From VBDM01 sp035280025 (GTDB taxonomy: Bacteria > Pseudomonadota > Gammaproteobacteria > Burkholderiales > SG8-39): a stretch of DNA of 64,000 nt. Position numbers and translations under genes: made by a program. Below, one piece after another: positions 24,799 to 33,391 of the stretch (position 1 is the stretch's first letter; each line of letters begins with the position of its first letter). The stretch covers positions 7,302 through 71,301 of the forward strand of contig DATEGT010000195.1 in the NCBI GenBank assembly GCA_035280025.1, in the 5' to 3' direction. The notes beneath the pieces are model-generated. The model had not been told where the DNA came from, searched no databases, and saw nothing but the letters and a program-made list of their open reading frames with translations.

Positions 24799-24871
24799 AA
24801 ATTACTCCTCTCGTTCTGTGGGTGATCGGCCGCCGCGGAAGAGCCCGCGGGCCCGGATCGAGTTCGCGACT

Positions 24872-24887
24872 AGCAACGTGCATGCCA
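24872..24887 (-). promoter_or_regulatory. Sigma54 (-24/-12) promoter for the bactofilin gene
   Basis: The minus strand reads TGGCAT-GCACG-TTGCT, which matches the sigma54 consensus TGGCAY-N5-TTGCW with exact GG-GC spacing. Transcription would start near 24861, giving a leader of about 60 nt before the GTG at 24798. No enhancer site was identified. Confidence 0.65.
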
Positions 24888-25072
24888 CGCGCAACTTGCG
24901 TTCAAAATCATTCGATTGATCCGGAGCGATCGTCGGACGCGGGGCAGTCGCGTCGCCTGCGAGCGACGCGACCTCGAGGCGCTTCGCTCAAGCGGCTGTT
25001 TGCAATGAGAATGGCCAGTCGGGACCCGGCGACAGACATGACGCGCCGTGTCAGCGCGCCAAGCGAAAACTG

Positions 25073-25843
25073 CTACATCACGCTGCCTTCCGCCGCCGGG
25101 TCTTGGCCGGGTTTCACGAACTTCAGCGCGAATTCGTCCACCGGCGTCTGCGGCCGGAACACGACCGTGTCGCGCAGGTCTCCGGGATTACGCAGGAAAT
25201 TCCCTTCCTCGACCAACTTGAACCCTGCCGCTTCGATTTCCCTGCGCAACGTGGACTCCTCGATCCGATGCAGGGTCTTCGCCACGCCGGTCCCCGCCCC
25301 CGGCTGCGCGGAGTGGTCGGTCACCACGAGTACCCCGCCCGGTTTCAACGCGTCGAACAGTGCCCGATTCATCTTCGCCCGGTCCACCGGCATGAACGCA
25401 GTGTCGTGATACGCGAAGAAGAAGGTTACGAGGTCGAGCTGACGCGCATCGGGCGGAACCGGATCGTCGTAGTCGCGCGGTACCCGGACCACGTTGCGCA
25501 TCGCCGGGCTCCTGGCGCGCTCTTCGAACCGTTCCCGCGCCCGCGGAGACCCGGCCGGCGACTCCTGCGCGTAGACCTTCCCGCGCGGGCCGACGGCCCT
25601 GGCGAGAAGCTCCGTCGAGTACCCCGCGCCCGCGCCCATGTCGAGCACTCTCATGCCTTCACGTACCCCGGTGAAGGCAAGCAGGAGCTCCGGCTTGCGC
25701 CTTACGTCCGTCTGCCGGTCGGCCTCGGAGCGATCGGGGCTCGCCACGATGGCGTGGAAGTCGGGGCGACCGCCGCTCGTCACCGTCGCGCAGCCCGCGA
25801 ACACAAATATTGAGAGAAAAGCGATCCGGTGGAACTTGCTCAC
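25073..25843 (-). CDS. Exported class I SAM-dependent methyltransferase (lipoprotein-type signal)
   Basis: The 256-residue protein starts at GTG 25843 with an AAAGGAG ribosome site and a signal peptide ending in FAGC, a lipobox with Cys18. The mature part carries a Rossmann methyltransferase domain: motif I VLDMGAGAGYSTELLARAVG (about 64-83), motif II VYAQE, and LDLVTFFFAYHD and LKPGGVLVVTDHSA further on. Small molecules or lipids are typical substrates for this UbiE-like subgroup. Secreted methyltransferases are odd, since SAM is cytosolic, yet predicted lipoproteins of this kind recur in Proteobacteria. Function is unknown. Confidence 0.8.
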   Translation of the reverse strand: MSKFHRIAFLSIFVFAGCATVTSGGRPDFHAIVASPDRSEADRQTDVRRKPELLLAFTGVREGMRVLDMGAGAGYSTELLARAVGPRGKVYAQESPAGSPRARERFEERARSPAMRNVVRVPRDYDDPVPPDARQLDLVTFFFAYHDTAFMPVDRAKMNRALFDALKPGGVLVVTDHSAQPGAGTGVAKTLHRIEESTLRREIEAAGFKLVEEGNFLRNPGDLRDTVVFRPQTPVDEFALKFVKPGQDPAAEGSVM

Positions 25844-25862
25844 GATGCTCCTTTGGTCTTGG

Positions 25863-26654
25863 TCAGCGTCCTTCGAATTTGGGCGCGCGTTTCTCGTCGA
25901 ACGCGCGCAAGCCTTCTCTGCGGTCTTCAGTCCCCACGAGGCGCTCGTAGGCTTCAATCTCGAGCTCCATCCCCGATTCGAGGTCGCGGCGCAGGCCCTG
26001 GTGGATCGCGTGCTTCGCCTGCCGCACGGCAAGAGGAGCCAGGGAGGCTACGCGCTCGGCAACTTGCAGGGCTTCCTGGACGACCGTCGCGGGGTCGCAC
26101 AGCCTGTTGACCAGCCCCCAGGCGAGGGCTTCTTCAGCCGAGAAAGGACGCGCCGACAGGATCAGCTCCTTGGCGCGTCGCTCGCCCACGACACGGGGCA
26201 AGGTCTGCGTGCCGCCGCCACCGGGCATTATTCCGAGCGCGACCTCGGTGAGCGCAAACCTCGCCGTGGTGGAGGCGTAGGCAAAATCGCAATGCAGGAC
26301 GAGCTCCAGTCCGCCCGCGTAAGCGGCTCCATTGACCGCGGCGACCACCGGGATCGGGCAATCGCGCACGGCGCGAAACATGCGCTCGAAGACCTGATGC
26401 TGCAAGCGCCATTGCTCGTCGCTGAACGCCCTGCGCTCCTTCAGATCGGCCCCGGCGCAGAACGCCTTTTCTCCCGCCCCCGTGATGACCACGCAGCGGT
26501 ACGGCTGTTCGGCCCGGAAGCCTTCGAAAAGTTCACACAACTCGATCGCGGCCTGCGTGTTGAACGCGTTGGCGACCGCCGGACGATCGAGCGTCGCCAG
26601 AAGCGTGCCGTTCGGCCTGTGCTCGACCCGGAGCGTCTCGCGCGTCCTGTCCAT
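25863..26654 (-). CDS. Enoyl-CoA hydratase/isomerase family protein
   Basis: The 263-residue crotonase-fold protein has the oxyanion-hole region GAGEKAFCAGADLKERR near 60-76, the second loop AAVNGAAYAGGLELVLHCDFAYAS near 105-128 and GIMPGGGGTQTLPRVVG near 138-154. A Glu in the hydratase position (LELVLHCD) and the GGGTQ pattern favour hydration of an enoyl-CoA over other crotonase reactions. The context is a methyltransferase lipoprotein just downstream, without other fatty-acid genes, so the pathway is unclear; acyl-CoA or leucine-type degradation are possible. Confidence 0.88.
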   Translation of the reverse strand: MDRTRETLRVEHRPNGTLLATLDRPAVANAFNTQAAIELCELFEGFRAEQPYRCVVITGAGEKAFCAGADLKERRAFSDEQWRLQHQVFERMFRAVRDCPIPVVAAVNGAAYAGGLELVLHCDFAYASTTARFALTEVALGIMPGGGGTQTLPRVVGERRAKELILSARPFSAEEALAWGLVNRLCDPATVVQEALQVAERVASLAPLAVRQAKHAIHQGLRRDLESGMELEIEAYERLVGTEDRREGLRAFDEKRAPKFEGR

Positions 26655-26697
26655 GTTCCCCCGCCCCGGGGCGGCCTGCGGCGGGAGGTCGGCCGCT

Positions 26698-27303
26698 CTA
26701 GTTGGCCGGCTTCACGCCGTCCTTGCTCACCGAGACGGCCGGAGCCGACAAGGTCCCGTCGGCTGCAACCTGCGCTCCGATGACGACATAGGCTCCCGGC
26801 ACGACCATGGAGTGGTCGCCCGGCAAAGCGACGAAGATGGGCGCGTTCTGCGGAACGTGCACCTTCTGGCTCCCGCCCTTGTATTCCAGCGTCAGATCGC
26901 GGCCGTTCGATGTCGTGACCGTACCGGCCACGATGGCGTTGGTCATCAGGGAACCCGGCTCGAGATCCCAAGGCATGTGCCCTTCGGGAACCTGGCCGCG
27001 GCGGTCGGGGGTAAACACCTGAACCGAGATCGCCTCGAGCGTGCCGTCGGCGCGTTTTCTGGACGCCGGGCCGACGAAATCACCGGGCTTGATGTCTGCC
27101 AGGGTCAGCGCCTTGGCGTAGCGCACGCCGAAATCCGGCTTTAGGTTGATCTTCAGGTTGCTCCCGTCGCGCGACTTGACCGACAGGACGTTGCCGTCGA
27201 GAGCAGTAACGGTGCCGCGGACAAACACGCGCTTTTGGGCATGCACTGCCGTGCTCGCAAGCGCTAGCGCTCCGGCGATGAAAAGAACTGCGGACTTCTT
27301 CAT
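26698..27303 (-). CDS. Exported protein with repeated OB-like domains (DUF5666-like)
   Basis: The 201-residue protein has a signal peptide (about 1-22, cleaved after VHAQ) and two similar beta-rich halves: FVRGTVTALDGNVLSVKSRDGSNLKINLKPD (about 26-56) and IVAGTVTTSNGRDLTLEYKGGSQKVHVPQNAPI. Each ends in a VxxGDFV or VVPGAYVVIG motif. This duplicated pattern resembles periplasmic DUF5666-type proteins. No enzymatic residues are visible and no function is known. Start ATG 27303 follows an AAGGAGG ribosome site. Confidence 0.75.
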   Translation of the reverse strand: MKKSAVLFIAGALALASTAVHAQKRVFVRGTVTALDGNVLSVKSRDGSNLKINLKPDFGVRYAKALTLADIKPGDFVGPASRKRADGTLEAISVQVFTPDRRGQVPEGHMPWDLEPGSLMTNAIVAGTVTTSNGRDLTLEYKGGSQKVHVPQNAPIFVALPGDHSMVVPGAYVVIGAQVAADGTLSAPAVSVSKDGVKPAN

Positions 27304-27446
27304 GGTCTTGAATCCTCCTTGAGTGGCCGGTATCAGCCTGCCCGCCCCATCCGGGGGGACGATTGGGTTAACGCGATCTGCCCCTCCGCCATTCCGGGGC
27401 ACCGCAACTATTCTGACAGATGCGGGGCCGGTCGTCCGTCGCCGGG

Positions 27447-28448
27447 CTAGAGATTCAGCAGCCGCCGTGCGTTTTCGTCCACTATGCTCCGCTTCGCCGT
27501 GTCGTCGAGCCGCGGATGCGCGGTCACGATTTCGACCGGCTTCTCGTAGGCGATGGGAAAGCAGTAGTCGCTGCCCATGAGGACCCGGTCGGCGCCGATC
27601 ACTTGCACCAAGTAAGTCAGCACGTGGTCTGAGTAGCCGACCGTATCGTAGTAGAAGCGGCGGAGGTAGTCGACCGGCGCGTGCTTGGTGTGTTTCAGGT
27701 CGGCGCGCTTCTCCCAGCCCCGGTTGAGGCGTCCCACCAACCACGGGAATGCCCCCCCCGAGTGGGGAAGGCAGACGACGAGCTTCGGAAGGCGATCGAG
27801 GACGCCGCCGAAGATCAGGTGGGCGGCGGCAATCGCCGATTCGAAGGGGTTGCCCAGAAGGTTGGTCAGGTAGTAGCTGCTCAGGCGCTGGTGTCCGATC
27901 ACCTCCACCGGATGCAGAAAGAGGGGAAGACCGCTCGCCTCGATGCGCTCGAAAACGGGCAGAAACGCCTGGTCGGAGAGGTCCTTCCCGAGCACCTGGG
28001 TCGCGACGTAGAACCCGCGGATGCCAGGCAGTCCCGCAGCGCGTTCAACCTCCCTGATCGCGAGGTCCGGCTCGTGCATCGGCAAGGTGGCCAAGCCGAC
28101 CAAACGTTTCGGGTTGCTTTCGTGCGCCCGCGCGAGCGCATCGTTATAGGTCTCGCTGACGCGCTGTCCCAGGCTTCCCTTCGCCCAGTACACCATCGGC
28201 TGGGAAAGCGACAGCGCCTGGACTTCGACGCCCTGCTCGTCCATCGCGTGCAGCCTCGTGTCCAGATCGATGAACTTGGGGCCGACCGGGCCGGTCACCA
28301 AGTGTCCGTGCTTGAACTGCGGTCCTTTGCCTTCGATGATCTTGTATTCGAACCCGTGGCTAGGCCCGTGCTTCTCGATCAGATCGAGGAAACTCTGCGG
28401 AAAGTAGTGCGAGTGAACGTCGATTGCGCGATGCGCGTGCCGGCTCAT
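27447..28448 (-). CDS. Amidohydrolase family protein (ACMSD-like metal-dependent decarboxylase/hydrolase)
   Basis: The 333-residue TIM-barrel protein begins with the metal-binding H-x-H of the family (AIDVHSHYFPQSF, about 8-20) and has FLHPVEVIGHQR near 176-187, with the third His ligand, and GSDYCFPIAYEKP (about 293-305) carrying the catalytic Asp. The closest general group is the aminocarboxymuconate-semialdehyde decarboxylase (ACMSD)-like amidohydrolases, which remove CO2 from or hydrolyse aromatic-derived acids. It is divergent from an alpha/beta hydrolase and near UbiD, so it may be part of an aromatic-acid catabolic set. Confidence 0.85.
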   Translation of the reverse strand: MSRHAHRAIDVHSHYFPQSFLDLIEKHGPSHGFEYKIIEGKGPQFKHGHLVTGPVGPKFIDLDTRLHAMDEQGVEVQALSLSQPMVYWAKGSLGQRVSETYNDALARAHESNPKRLVGLATLPMHEPDLAIREVERAAGLPGIRGFYVATQVLGKDLSDQAFLPVFERIEASGLPLFLHPVEVIGHQRLSSYYLTNLLGNPFESAIAAAHLIFGGVLDRLPKLVVCLPHSGGAFPWLVGRLNRGWEKRADLKHTKHAPVDYLRRFYYDTVGYSDHVLTYLVQVIGADRVLMGSDYCFPIAYEKPVEIVTAHPRLDDTAKRSIVDENARRLLNL

Positions 28449-28532
28449 GCGACTCCCTTTTTTGTTCTGATTTTACCGCGCCGAACAGCGCCGCACCTAT
28501 AATTCTCGTACGCCGTATCAGGGGAACCGGGA

Positions 28533-29396
28533 ATGGAAGAGCGCATCAGCTTCACGTCCGAAGGGCTAAGGCTCTCCGGCATCCTTCACCTTCCGGAGGC
28601 GCGCGGCAAGCGGCGGGCGGCCTTTCTGGTCCTGCACGGATTCGGGAGCAACAAGGACGGGGGCGGCGGGAAAGCGGTGGCCGGCCTGCTGAGCGGCCTG
28701 GGCTACGCGGCCCTGCGCTTCGATTTTCGCGGTTGCGGCGAGAGCGAGGGGGAACGCGGGCGCGTCATCTGCATGGAGCAAGTCAAAGACACGCGAAACG
28801 CGCTGTCGTTTCTCGCGAGCCGCGCCGAGATCCATCCGCAGCGCATCGGCGTGATCGGACAGAGCTTCGGCGCTGCGGTCGCGGTCTACTCGGCGGGCGT
28901 GGATTGCCGCGTTGCGGCGTGTATCTCGTCGGGCGGCTGGGGCGATGGCGCGAAGAAGTTCCGCAGGCAGCACGCCTCGCCCAGAGCCTGGGCGAAATTC
29001 GGCAAGATGATGAAGGAGGGACGGCGCCGCCGGCGCTCCGGTGAATCCCTGATGGTGCCGCGTTATGACATTGTTCCCATCCCGCCGCGCCTGCGCGGCA
29101 ACCTCGCGCCGGGTTCGATCATGGAGTTTCCTTTCGACGTCGTCGAGAGCATGTACGCATTCAATGCCAACGACGTTGTGGGGAGAATCGCGCCCAGGCC
29201 GCTGCTCCTGCTGCATTCGGCGAGCGACTCCGTGACGCCCACCGAGCAATCCGTCGAGCTCTTCGCTCGCGCCGGAAAGCCTACCGATCTCCACCTGATC
29301 GCCGACGTCGATCATTTCATGTTCTCTGAAGGCAACACGCTGGTGCTCGAGCTCACGCGCAATTGGCTCGACAAGCACTTCCCCGCGGAAGTCTGA
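28533..29396 (+). CDS. Alpha/beta hydrolase (serine esterase-like)
   Basis: The 287-residue hydrolase has the oxyanion HGFGSNKDG near 37-45, the nucleophile elbow GQSFGAA (Ser near 112) and the acid and base ASDSVTP and DVDHFMF toward the end, completing a Ser-Asp-His triad. An Arg/Lys-rich insertion (about 149-173, including MKEGRRRRRSGES) sits in the cap position and is unusual. A TATAAT at 28498-28503 is a possible -10. It is followed 8 bp later by the Ldh2-type dehydrogenase gene, so they probably share a transcript. Confidence 0.87.
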   Translation: MEERISFTSEGLRLSGILHLPEARGKRRAAFLVLHGFGSNKDGGGGKAVAGLLSGLGYAALRFDFRGCGESEGERGRVICMEQVKDTRNALSFLASRAEIHPQRIGVIGQSFGAAVAVYSAGVDCRVAACISSGGWGDGAKKFRRQHASPRAWAKFGKMMKEGRRRRRSGESLMVPRYDIVPIPPRLRGNLAPGSIMEFPFDVVESMYAFNANDVVGRIAPRPLLLLHSASDSVTPTEQSVELFARAGKPTDLHLIADVDHFMFSEGNTLVLELTRNWLDKHFPAEV

Positions 29397-29404
29397 AAGG
29401 GCGC

Positions 29405-30475
29405 ATGACCGCGCCCCGAGGCCGCGCCGAGCGCGCGAGGGAGACCGTGACGGCCGAGGCCCTGACGCGCTTTTCGACCGACGTCTTTTCGCGCGCCGGC
29501 CTGGAACGGTCCGACGCGGCGATCGTGGCCGAGGTCCTCGTCTGGGCGAACTTGCGCGGCATCGACACGCACGGCGTGCTGCGCATACCGCGCTACGTCG
29601 AGCTGATCGAGAGCGGCGACATGAATCCCCGTCCTGCGATCCGCATTCGAACTGAAACCCCCGCTGCGGTCCTCGTCGAGGCCGACCGCGCGGCGGGTCC
29701 GGTGGCGATGATGCGCGGCGTCGCCGAGGCGGTGCGCAAGGCTCGCGACGCCGGCGTCGGCCTCGCTCTGGTGCGCGCCACCACGCATACCGCCGCGCTC
29801 GGATACTACACGCTGAAGATCGCCGGGGAAGGAATGGCCGGAATCGCGCTCGCAGGTTCCTGGCCCAACGTGATCTACCACGGCGCACGCGCCGCCGGCG
29901 TGTCCACCAGCCCGATCTCGATCGCTGTTCCGGGCGGCGCGCCCGTGGTTCTGGACATGGCGACCAGCCTGGTCTCGATGGGCAAGCTGAATCAGGCGAA
30001 GAAGGCCGGGAAACCCATCCCGGAAGGATGGGCTCTCGACGCAAAGGGCAATCCGACGACCGATCCGGAGGCGGCGCAGACGCCGCTGCCCATGGGCGGC
30101 GCCAAGGGCTCGGGCCTGTCCTTCATGGTCGAATGCCTTGCCAGCCTCATCACGTCCAATCCTCTGCTCGCGGAATCGCTGGAAGGCACGCCGGCGGGCG
30201 CGCGGCACCGACAGAACGGTTTCGTGATGGCGATCGATCTCGCGCCGTTCGGCGATCTGGCGCACTTCAGGCACGAGGTTGACCGTCTGGTCAAGGTACT
30301 GAAGGCCCTGCCGCGCGCCGGGAGCACCGAGGAGATCCTCGTGCCCGGCGAGCGTGGTGCCCGAACCCTGCGCGAGCGCAGCCGAGAGGGCATCCCGCTT
30401 CCGCCCGCAGTGCGCGAAGAGCTCCGCGCGTTGGCGGAAAAACTGGGCGTGGCGATGTTCTCTTCCTCGCGTTGA
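29405..30475 (+). CDS. Ldh family (malate/L-lactate/ureidoglycolate-type) NAD(P)-dependent oxidoreductase
   Basis: The 356-residue protein belongs to the type 2 malate/L-lactate dehydrogenase family, distinct from classical LDH. Hallmarks are GIDTHGVLRIPRYVE near 54-68 with the catalytic His, ATTHTAALGYYTLKIAGEGMAGIALAGS near 124-151, and PMGGAKGSGLSFMVECL near 230-246. The family oxidises alpha-hydroxyacids, including malate, L-lactate, ureidoglycolate and (R)-sulfolactate (ComC). ATG 29405 follows a GAAAGGG ribosome site. It sits between an alpha/beta hydrolase and a UbiD decarboxylase; the specific substrate is unknown. Confidence 0.88.
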   Translation: MTAPRGRAERARETVTAEALTRFSTDVFSRAGLERSDAAIVAEVLVWANLRGIDTHGVLRIPRYVELIESGDMNPRPAIRIRTETPAAVLVEADRAAGPVAMMRGVAEAVRKARDAGVGLALVRATTHTAALGYYTLKIAGEGMAGIALAGSWPNVIYHGARAAGVSTSPISIAVPGGAPVVLDMATSLVSMGKLNQAKKAGKPIPEGWALDAKGNPTTDPEAAQTPLPMGGAKGSGLSFMVECLASLITSNPLLAESLEGTPAGARHRQNGFVMAIDLAPFGDLAHFRHEVDRLVKVLKALPRAGSTEEILVPGERGARTLRERSREGIPLPPAVREELRALAEKLGVAMFSSSR

Positions 30476-30504
30476 TATACTGCGTGCCCCGAAAGCAAAG
30501 GACC

Positions 30505-32172
30505 ATGGAGAAAAGAACCAAGCCCGAGAAGAGCGCAAGCGCCGCAGCGCGCGGGTACCCCGATCTGCACGAGCACTTGGAGGCGTTGGACCGCGCCGGG
30601 CTGCTCGTCATCGTCGACCGGCAGATCAACAAGGACACCGAAATGCACCCCTTGGTGCGGTGGCAGTTCCGCGGCGGCATCGAGGAGCCCGACCGGAAGG
30701 CCTTCCTTTTCAACCGGGTGGTCGACAGCAAGAAGCGGAAGTACGACATCCCCGTCGTCGTCGGCGCGCTCGCCGCGAGCCGCGAGATCTACCGGATCGG
30801 CATGGGCTGCCCGCTCGACAAGATCAACGAGACCTGGATGCGGGCCGTGGCGAAGCCCATCGCGCCGCGGATCGTCGAGCGAGCGCCGTGCCACGAAATC
30901 GTCATCGAGGGAGACGAGCTCGACAAGCCCGGCAAGGGCCTTGATTCGCTGCCGATCCCGATCTCGACGCCGGGCTGGGACATCGCCCCTTTTACGACGC
31001 TGTCGCAGTACATCACCAAGGATCCCGACAGCGGCGTGCAGAACATGGGCATCTACCGGGGGCAGGTCAAGGCGCAGCGGCGCCTGGGCATGAATCCCTC
31101 CCTGGAGCTGAGGCCGGGCATATACGCGCATTGGGAGAAGATGAGGGCGCGAGGAAAGAAGCTGCCCGCCGCGGTCATTCTGGGCGCACCGCCCTGCGTC
31201 GCGTTCACCTCCGCGCAAAAGGTGCCCGAGTCGCTCGACGAGCTCCACGTCGCCGGCGGCCTCGTAGGCTCGCCGATCAACGTGGTGAAAGCGAGGACGG
31301 TCGACCTGCTCGTGCCCGCGGAGGCCGAAATCGTGGTCGAGGGCTACATCGACACCGAGTACCTCGAACCCGAGGCGCCCTTCGGGGAGTCGCACGGCCA
31401 CGTGAACCTGCAGGAGTACAACGCGTTCATGGAGGTGACCTGCATCACCCGGCGCAAGGACGCCATCCTCACCTCGATCATCTCGCAGGTAACGCCTAGC
31501 GAATCGAGCCTCATCAAGCGCGTGGCGCTCGAGCCGCTCTTCACCCAACACCTGCGCGGCACGCTCGGCATCCTGGGTGTGAAGCGCGTGTCGATGCACG
31601 AACCGCTCACCAACCTGCGGAAAGTCGTGGTGATCGTGATGGACCGCAAGACCCCCCCCACCGAGGTGTGGCGCGCTCTCTACGGCGCGGCTTCGTGGAA
31701 CCGCGCCGCGGGCAAGTACGTCGTCGCGGTCAACGAGGATATCGACCCGGACAACGCCGATGCCCTCCTGTGGGCGATGTCGTACCGGGCCAACCCTGCG
31801 CTCGACCTGCAGATACTGCGCCACCGCGACCAAGGACACGGTCCGCGGAGCAAGCGCAACGGCGGCGAAGATGCCTCGGTGCTGATCGACGCGACGATGA
31901 AGGAGGATTTCCCGCCGATCTCGCTGCCGAAACGCGAATACATGGAGCATGCGAAGGCGATCTGGGACGAGCTCGGGTTGCCGAAGCTCAAACCCGAGGC
32001 ACCGTGGTTCGGGTATTCGCTCGGCGAGTGGTCAGACGATCTGGAGCGCGCGGCCGAGCTCGCGGTGAAGGGAGACTATTTCGAAACGGGGAAGACGCTC
32101 GTCAAGCGACGGCGCAAAGACGTCAAAATGAACACCGAAGTGCGCGACGTCGACGCGCCGAAGAAAGCATAG
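30505..32172 (+). CDS. UbiD family prenylated-FMN-dependent decarboxylase
   Basis: The 555-residue protein has the UbiD layout: an N-terminal domain (YPDLHEHLEALDRAGLLVIVDR near 19-40), the IPISTPGWDIAPFTTLSQYITKDPDSGVQNMGIYR region (about 151-185), the EAPFGESHGHVN motif near 290-301, and the Arg/Glu/Asp active-site set around ITRRKDAILTSIISQVTPSE (about 314-333). It would reversibly decarboxylate an aromatic or unsaturated acid with prFMN; no UbiX partner is in the window. I prefer ATG 30505 with an AAAGGA site over a TTG at 30472 that overlaps the previous stop. Confidence 0.9.
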   Translation: MEKRTKPEKSASAAARGYPDLHEHLEALDRAGLLVIVDRQINKDTEMHPLVRWQFRGGIEEPDRKAFLFNRVVDSKKRKYDIPVVVGALAASREIYRIGMGCPLDKINETWMRAVAKPIAPRIVERAPCHEIVIEGDELDKPGKGLDSLPIPISTPGWDIAPFTTLSQYITKDPDSGVQNMGIYRGQVKAQRRLGMNPSLELRPGIYAHWEKMRARGKKLPAAVILGAPPCVAFTSAQKVPESLDELHVAGGLVGSPINVVKARTVDLLVPAEAEIVVEGYIDTEYLEPEAPFGESHGHVNLQEYNAFMEVTCITRRKDAILTSIISQVTPSESSLIKRVALEPLFTQHLRGTLGILGVKRVSMHEPLTNLRKVVVIVMDRKTPPTEVWRALYGAASWNRAAGKYVVAVNEDIDPDNADALLWAMSYRANPALDLQILRHRDQGHGPRSKRNGGEDASVLIDATMKEDFPPISLPKREYMEHAKAIWDELGLPKLKPEAPWFGYSLGEWSDDLERAAELAVKGDYFETGKTLVKRRRKDVKMNTEVRDVDAPKKA

Positions 32173-32187
32173 CCAGTCGCAAGCGCG

Positions 32188-32263
32188 TGGTGCCGGGCAG
32201 AGGATTCGAACCCCCGACCGTCGCATTACAAATGCGCTGCTCTACCAGCTGAGCTAGCCCGGC
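32188..32263 (-). tRNA. tRNA-Thr (anticodon TGT)
   Basis: The 76-nt tRNA has all arms: a 7-bp acceptor stem GCCGGGC/GCCCGGC, D arm GCTC/GAGC, anticodon loop TTTGTAA with anticodon TGT, T loop TTCGAAT and an encoded CCA end. The anticodon stem GCGCA/TGCGA has one mismatch at its outer pair (G-A), and the T stem has two G-U pairs. It lies between the UbiD gene and sspB. Confidence 0.95.
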
Positions 32264-32293
32264 GCCGCGACCATTATACGGCGGCGCCGCGGC

Positions 32294-32716
32294 CTACTTG
32301 ATCCGCCTCAGTGCCGGCCGGCTCCCGGGTCTGGGAGGATCGTTCGGGTCTGGCATGGCGGCCCCGGCTTCGCGCGCGCCTTCCTCGCCCGCGTCCTCGC
32401 GGCCGAACGACATGCCGTGCCCGGTTTCGCGGGCGTAGATGGCCGTGACCGCCTTGACGGGAATGACGAGATCCTTCGCGACTCCCGAAAACCGGGTAGA
32501 GCACTCGATGACCTCGTTGCCCATCTTCAAACGGTTAGCGGCGAGCGGACCGATGTTGAGGACGATCTGCCCGTCTCGCACGTGCTCCGCCGGAACGCGA
32601 GTCTGGGCGTCGACCGCCACAGAAATCTGCGGCGTATAACCGTTGTCGACGCACCATTCATACACCGCGCGCAGCAGGTACGGCTTGGTCGACGTGGGCT
32701 CGCCCGCGGACGTCAT
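32294..32716 (-). CDS. sspB: ClpXP protease specificity-enhancing factor SspB
   Basis: SspB tethers ssrA-tagged proteins to ClpX for degradation. The 140-residue protein has the folded substrate-binding domain (TKPYLLRAVYEWCVDNGYTPQISVAV, then HVRDGQIVLNIGPLAANRL and FSGVAKDLVIPVKAVTAIYARETGHGMSF) and a flexible Pro/Arg-rich tail that ends in a short ClpX-docking-type sequence (PALRRIK). ATG 32716 overlaps the sspA stop by 4 bp, matching the usual sspA-sspB operon. Confidence 0.95.
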   Translation of the reverse strand: MTSAGEPTSTKPYLLRAVYEWCVDNGYTPQISVAVDAQTRVPAEHVRDGQIVLNIGPLAANRLKMGNEVIECSTRFSGVAKDLVIPVKAVTAIYARETGHGMSFGREDAGEEGAREAGAAMPDPNDPPRPGSRPALRRIK

Positions 32717-33312
32717 TTGCGCATCACTTTTTCCGACGGCGTCAGCGCTTCGATGAACGCCGGCCGGGAGAACAGGCGCTCGGCATACTTCATGAGGGGC
32801 GCTCCCGCCTTCGGCAGGGATATTCCGTAGTAGTCGAGGCGCCACAGCAGGGGGCTGATCGCGACGTCGAGCATGGAGAATTCGTCCCCGAGCATGTATT
32901 TCTGCTTGGTGAAGACCGGCGCCATCTGGGTGAGCTGATCTGCGACGTGCTGCCGCGCGCGATCCTGCTGCTTCTGGTTGCCGTTTTCCAGCGTCTCGAT
33001 ATGGTCGAAGAGTTCCTTCTCGAACTGGAACAGGAACAGCCGCGCACGCGCGCGCATCACCGGATCCGCGGGCATGAGTTGGGGGTGCGGAAAACGTTCG
33101 TCGATGTATTCGTTGATGATGTTGGCTTCGTAGAGGATGAGATCGCGCTCGACCAGCACGGGCAGCCTGTTGTACGGATTCATCACCGCGATGTCTTCCG
33201 GCTTGTTGTACATGTCGACATCGATGATCTGAAAATCCATCCCTTTCTCGTACAGCACGATGCGGCACCGCTGCGAGAACGGATCGGTGGTTCCTGAGTA
33301 GAGGTTCATCAT
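32713..33312 (-). CDS. sspA: Stringent starvation protein A (GST-fold RNA polymerase-associated)
   Basis: SspA binds RNA polymerase and adjusts transcription in starvation or acid stress. The 199-residue protein has the glutathione-S-transferase fold: an N-terminal thioredoxin part (LYSGTTDPFSQRCRIVLYEKGMDFQIIDVDMYNKP), VMNPYNRLPVLVERDLILYEANIINEYIDERF and the helical C-terminal domain. The family lacks transferase activity. It is located downstream of petC and directly upstream of sspB, as usual in Betaproteobacteria. Confidence 0.94.
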   Translation of the reverse strand: MMNLYSGTTDPFSQRCRIVLYEKGMDFQIIDVDMYNKPEDIAVMNPYNRLPVLVERDLILYEANIINEYIDERFPHPQLMPADPVMRARARLFLFQFEKELFDHIETLENGNQKQQDRARQHVADQLTQMAPVFTKQKYMLGDEFSMLDVAISPLLWRLDYYGISLPKAGAPLMKYAERLFSRPAFIEALTPSEKVMRK

Positions 33313-33391
33313 ATTGGCTTACCCGTTCGGGCGGTTGCAGATGAAAAAGGCGCGGACGCCCCGCGCCCGCGCCCCGGGGACGGCGTTCCCT

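Noticed and set aside
29992..31950. 652-codon minus-strand frame opposite ldh and ubiD
   Set aside because: It is antisense to two real genes and rich in His/Arg/Val-Asp in a pattern that mirrors the coding strand.
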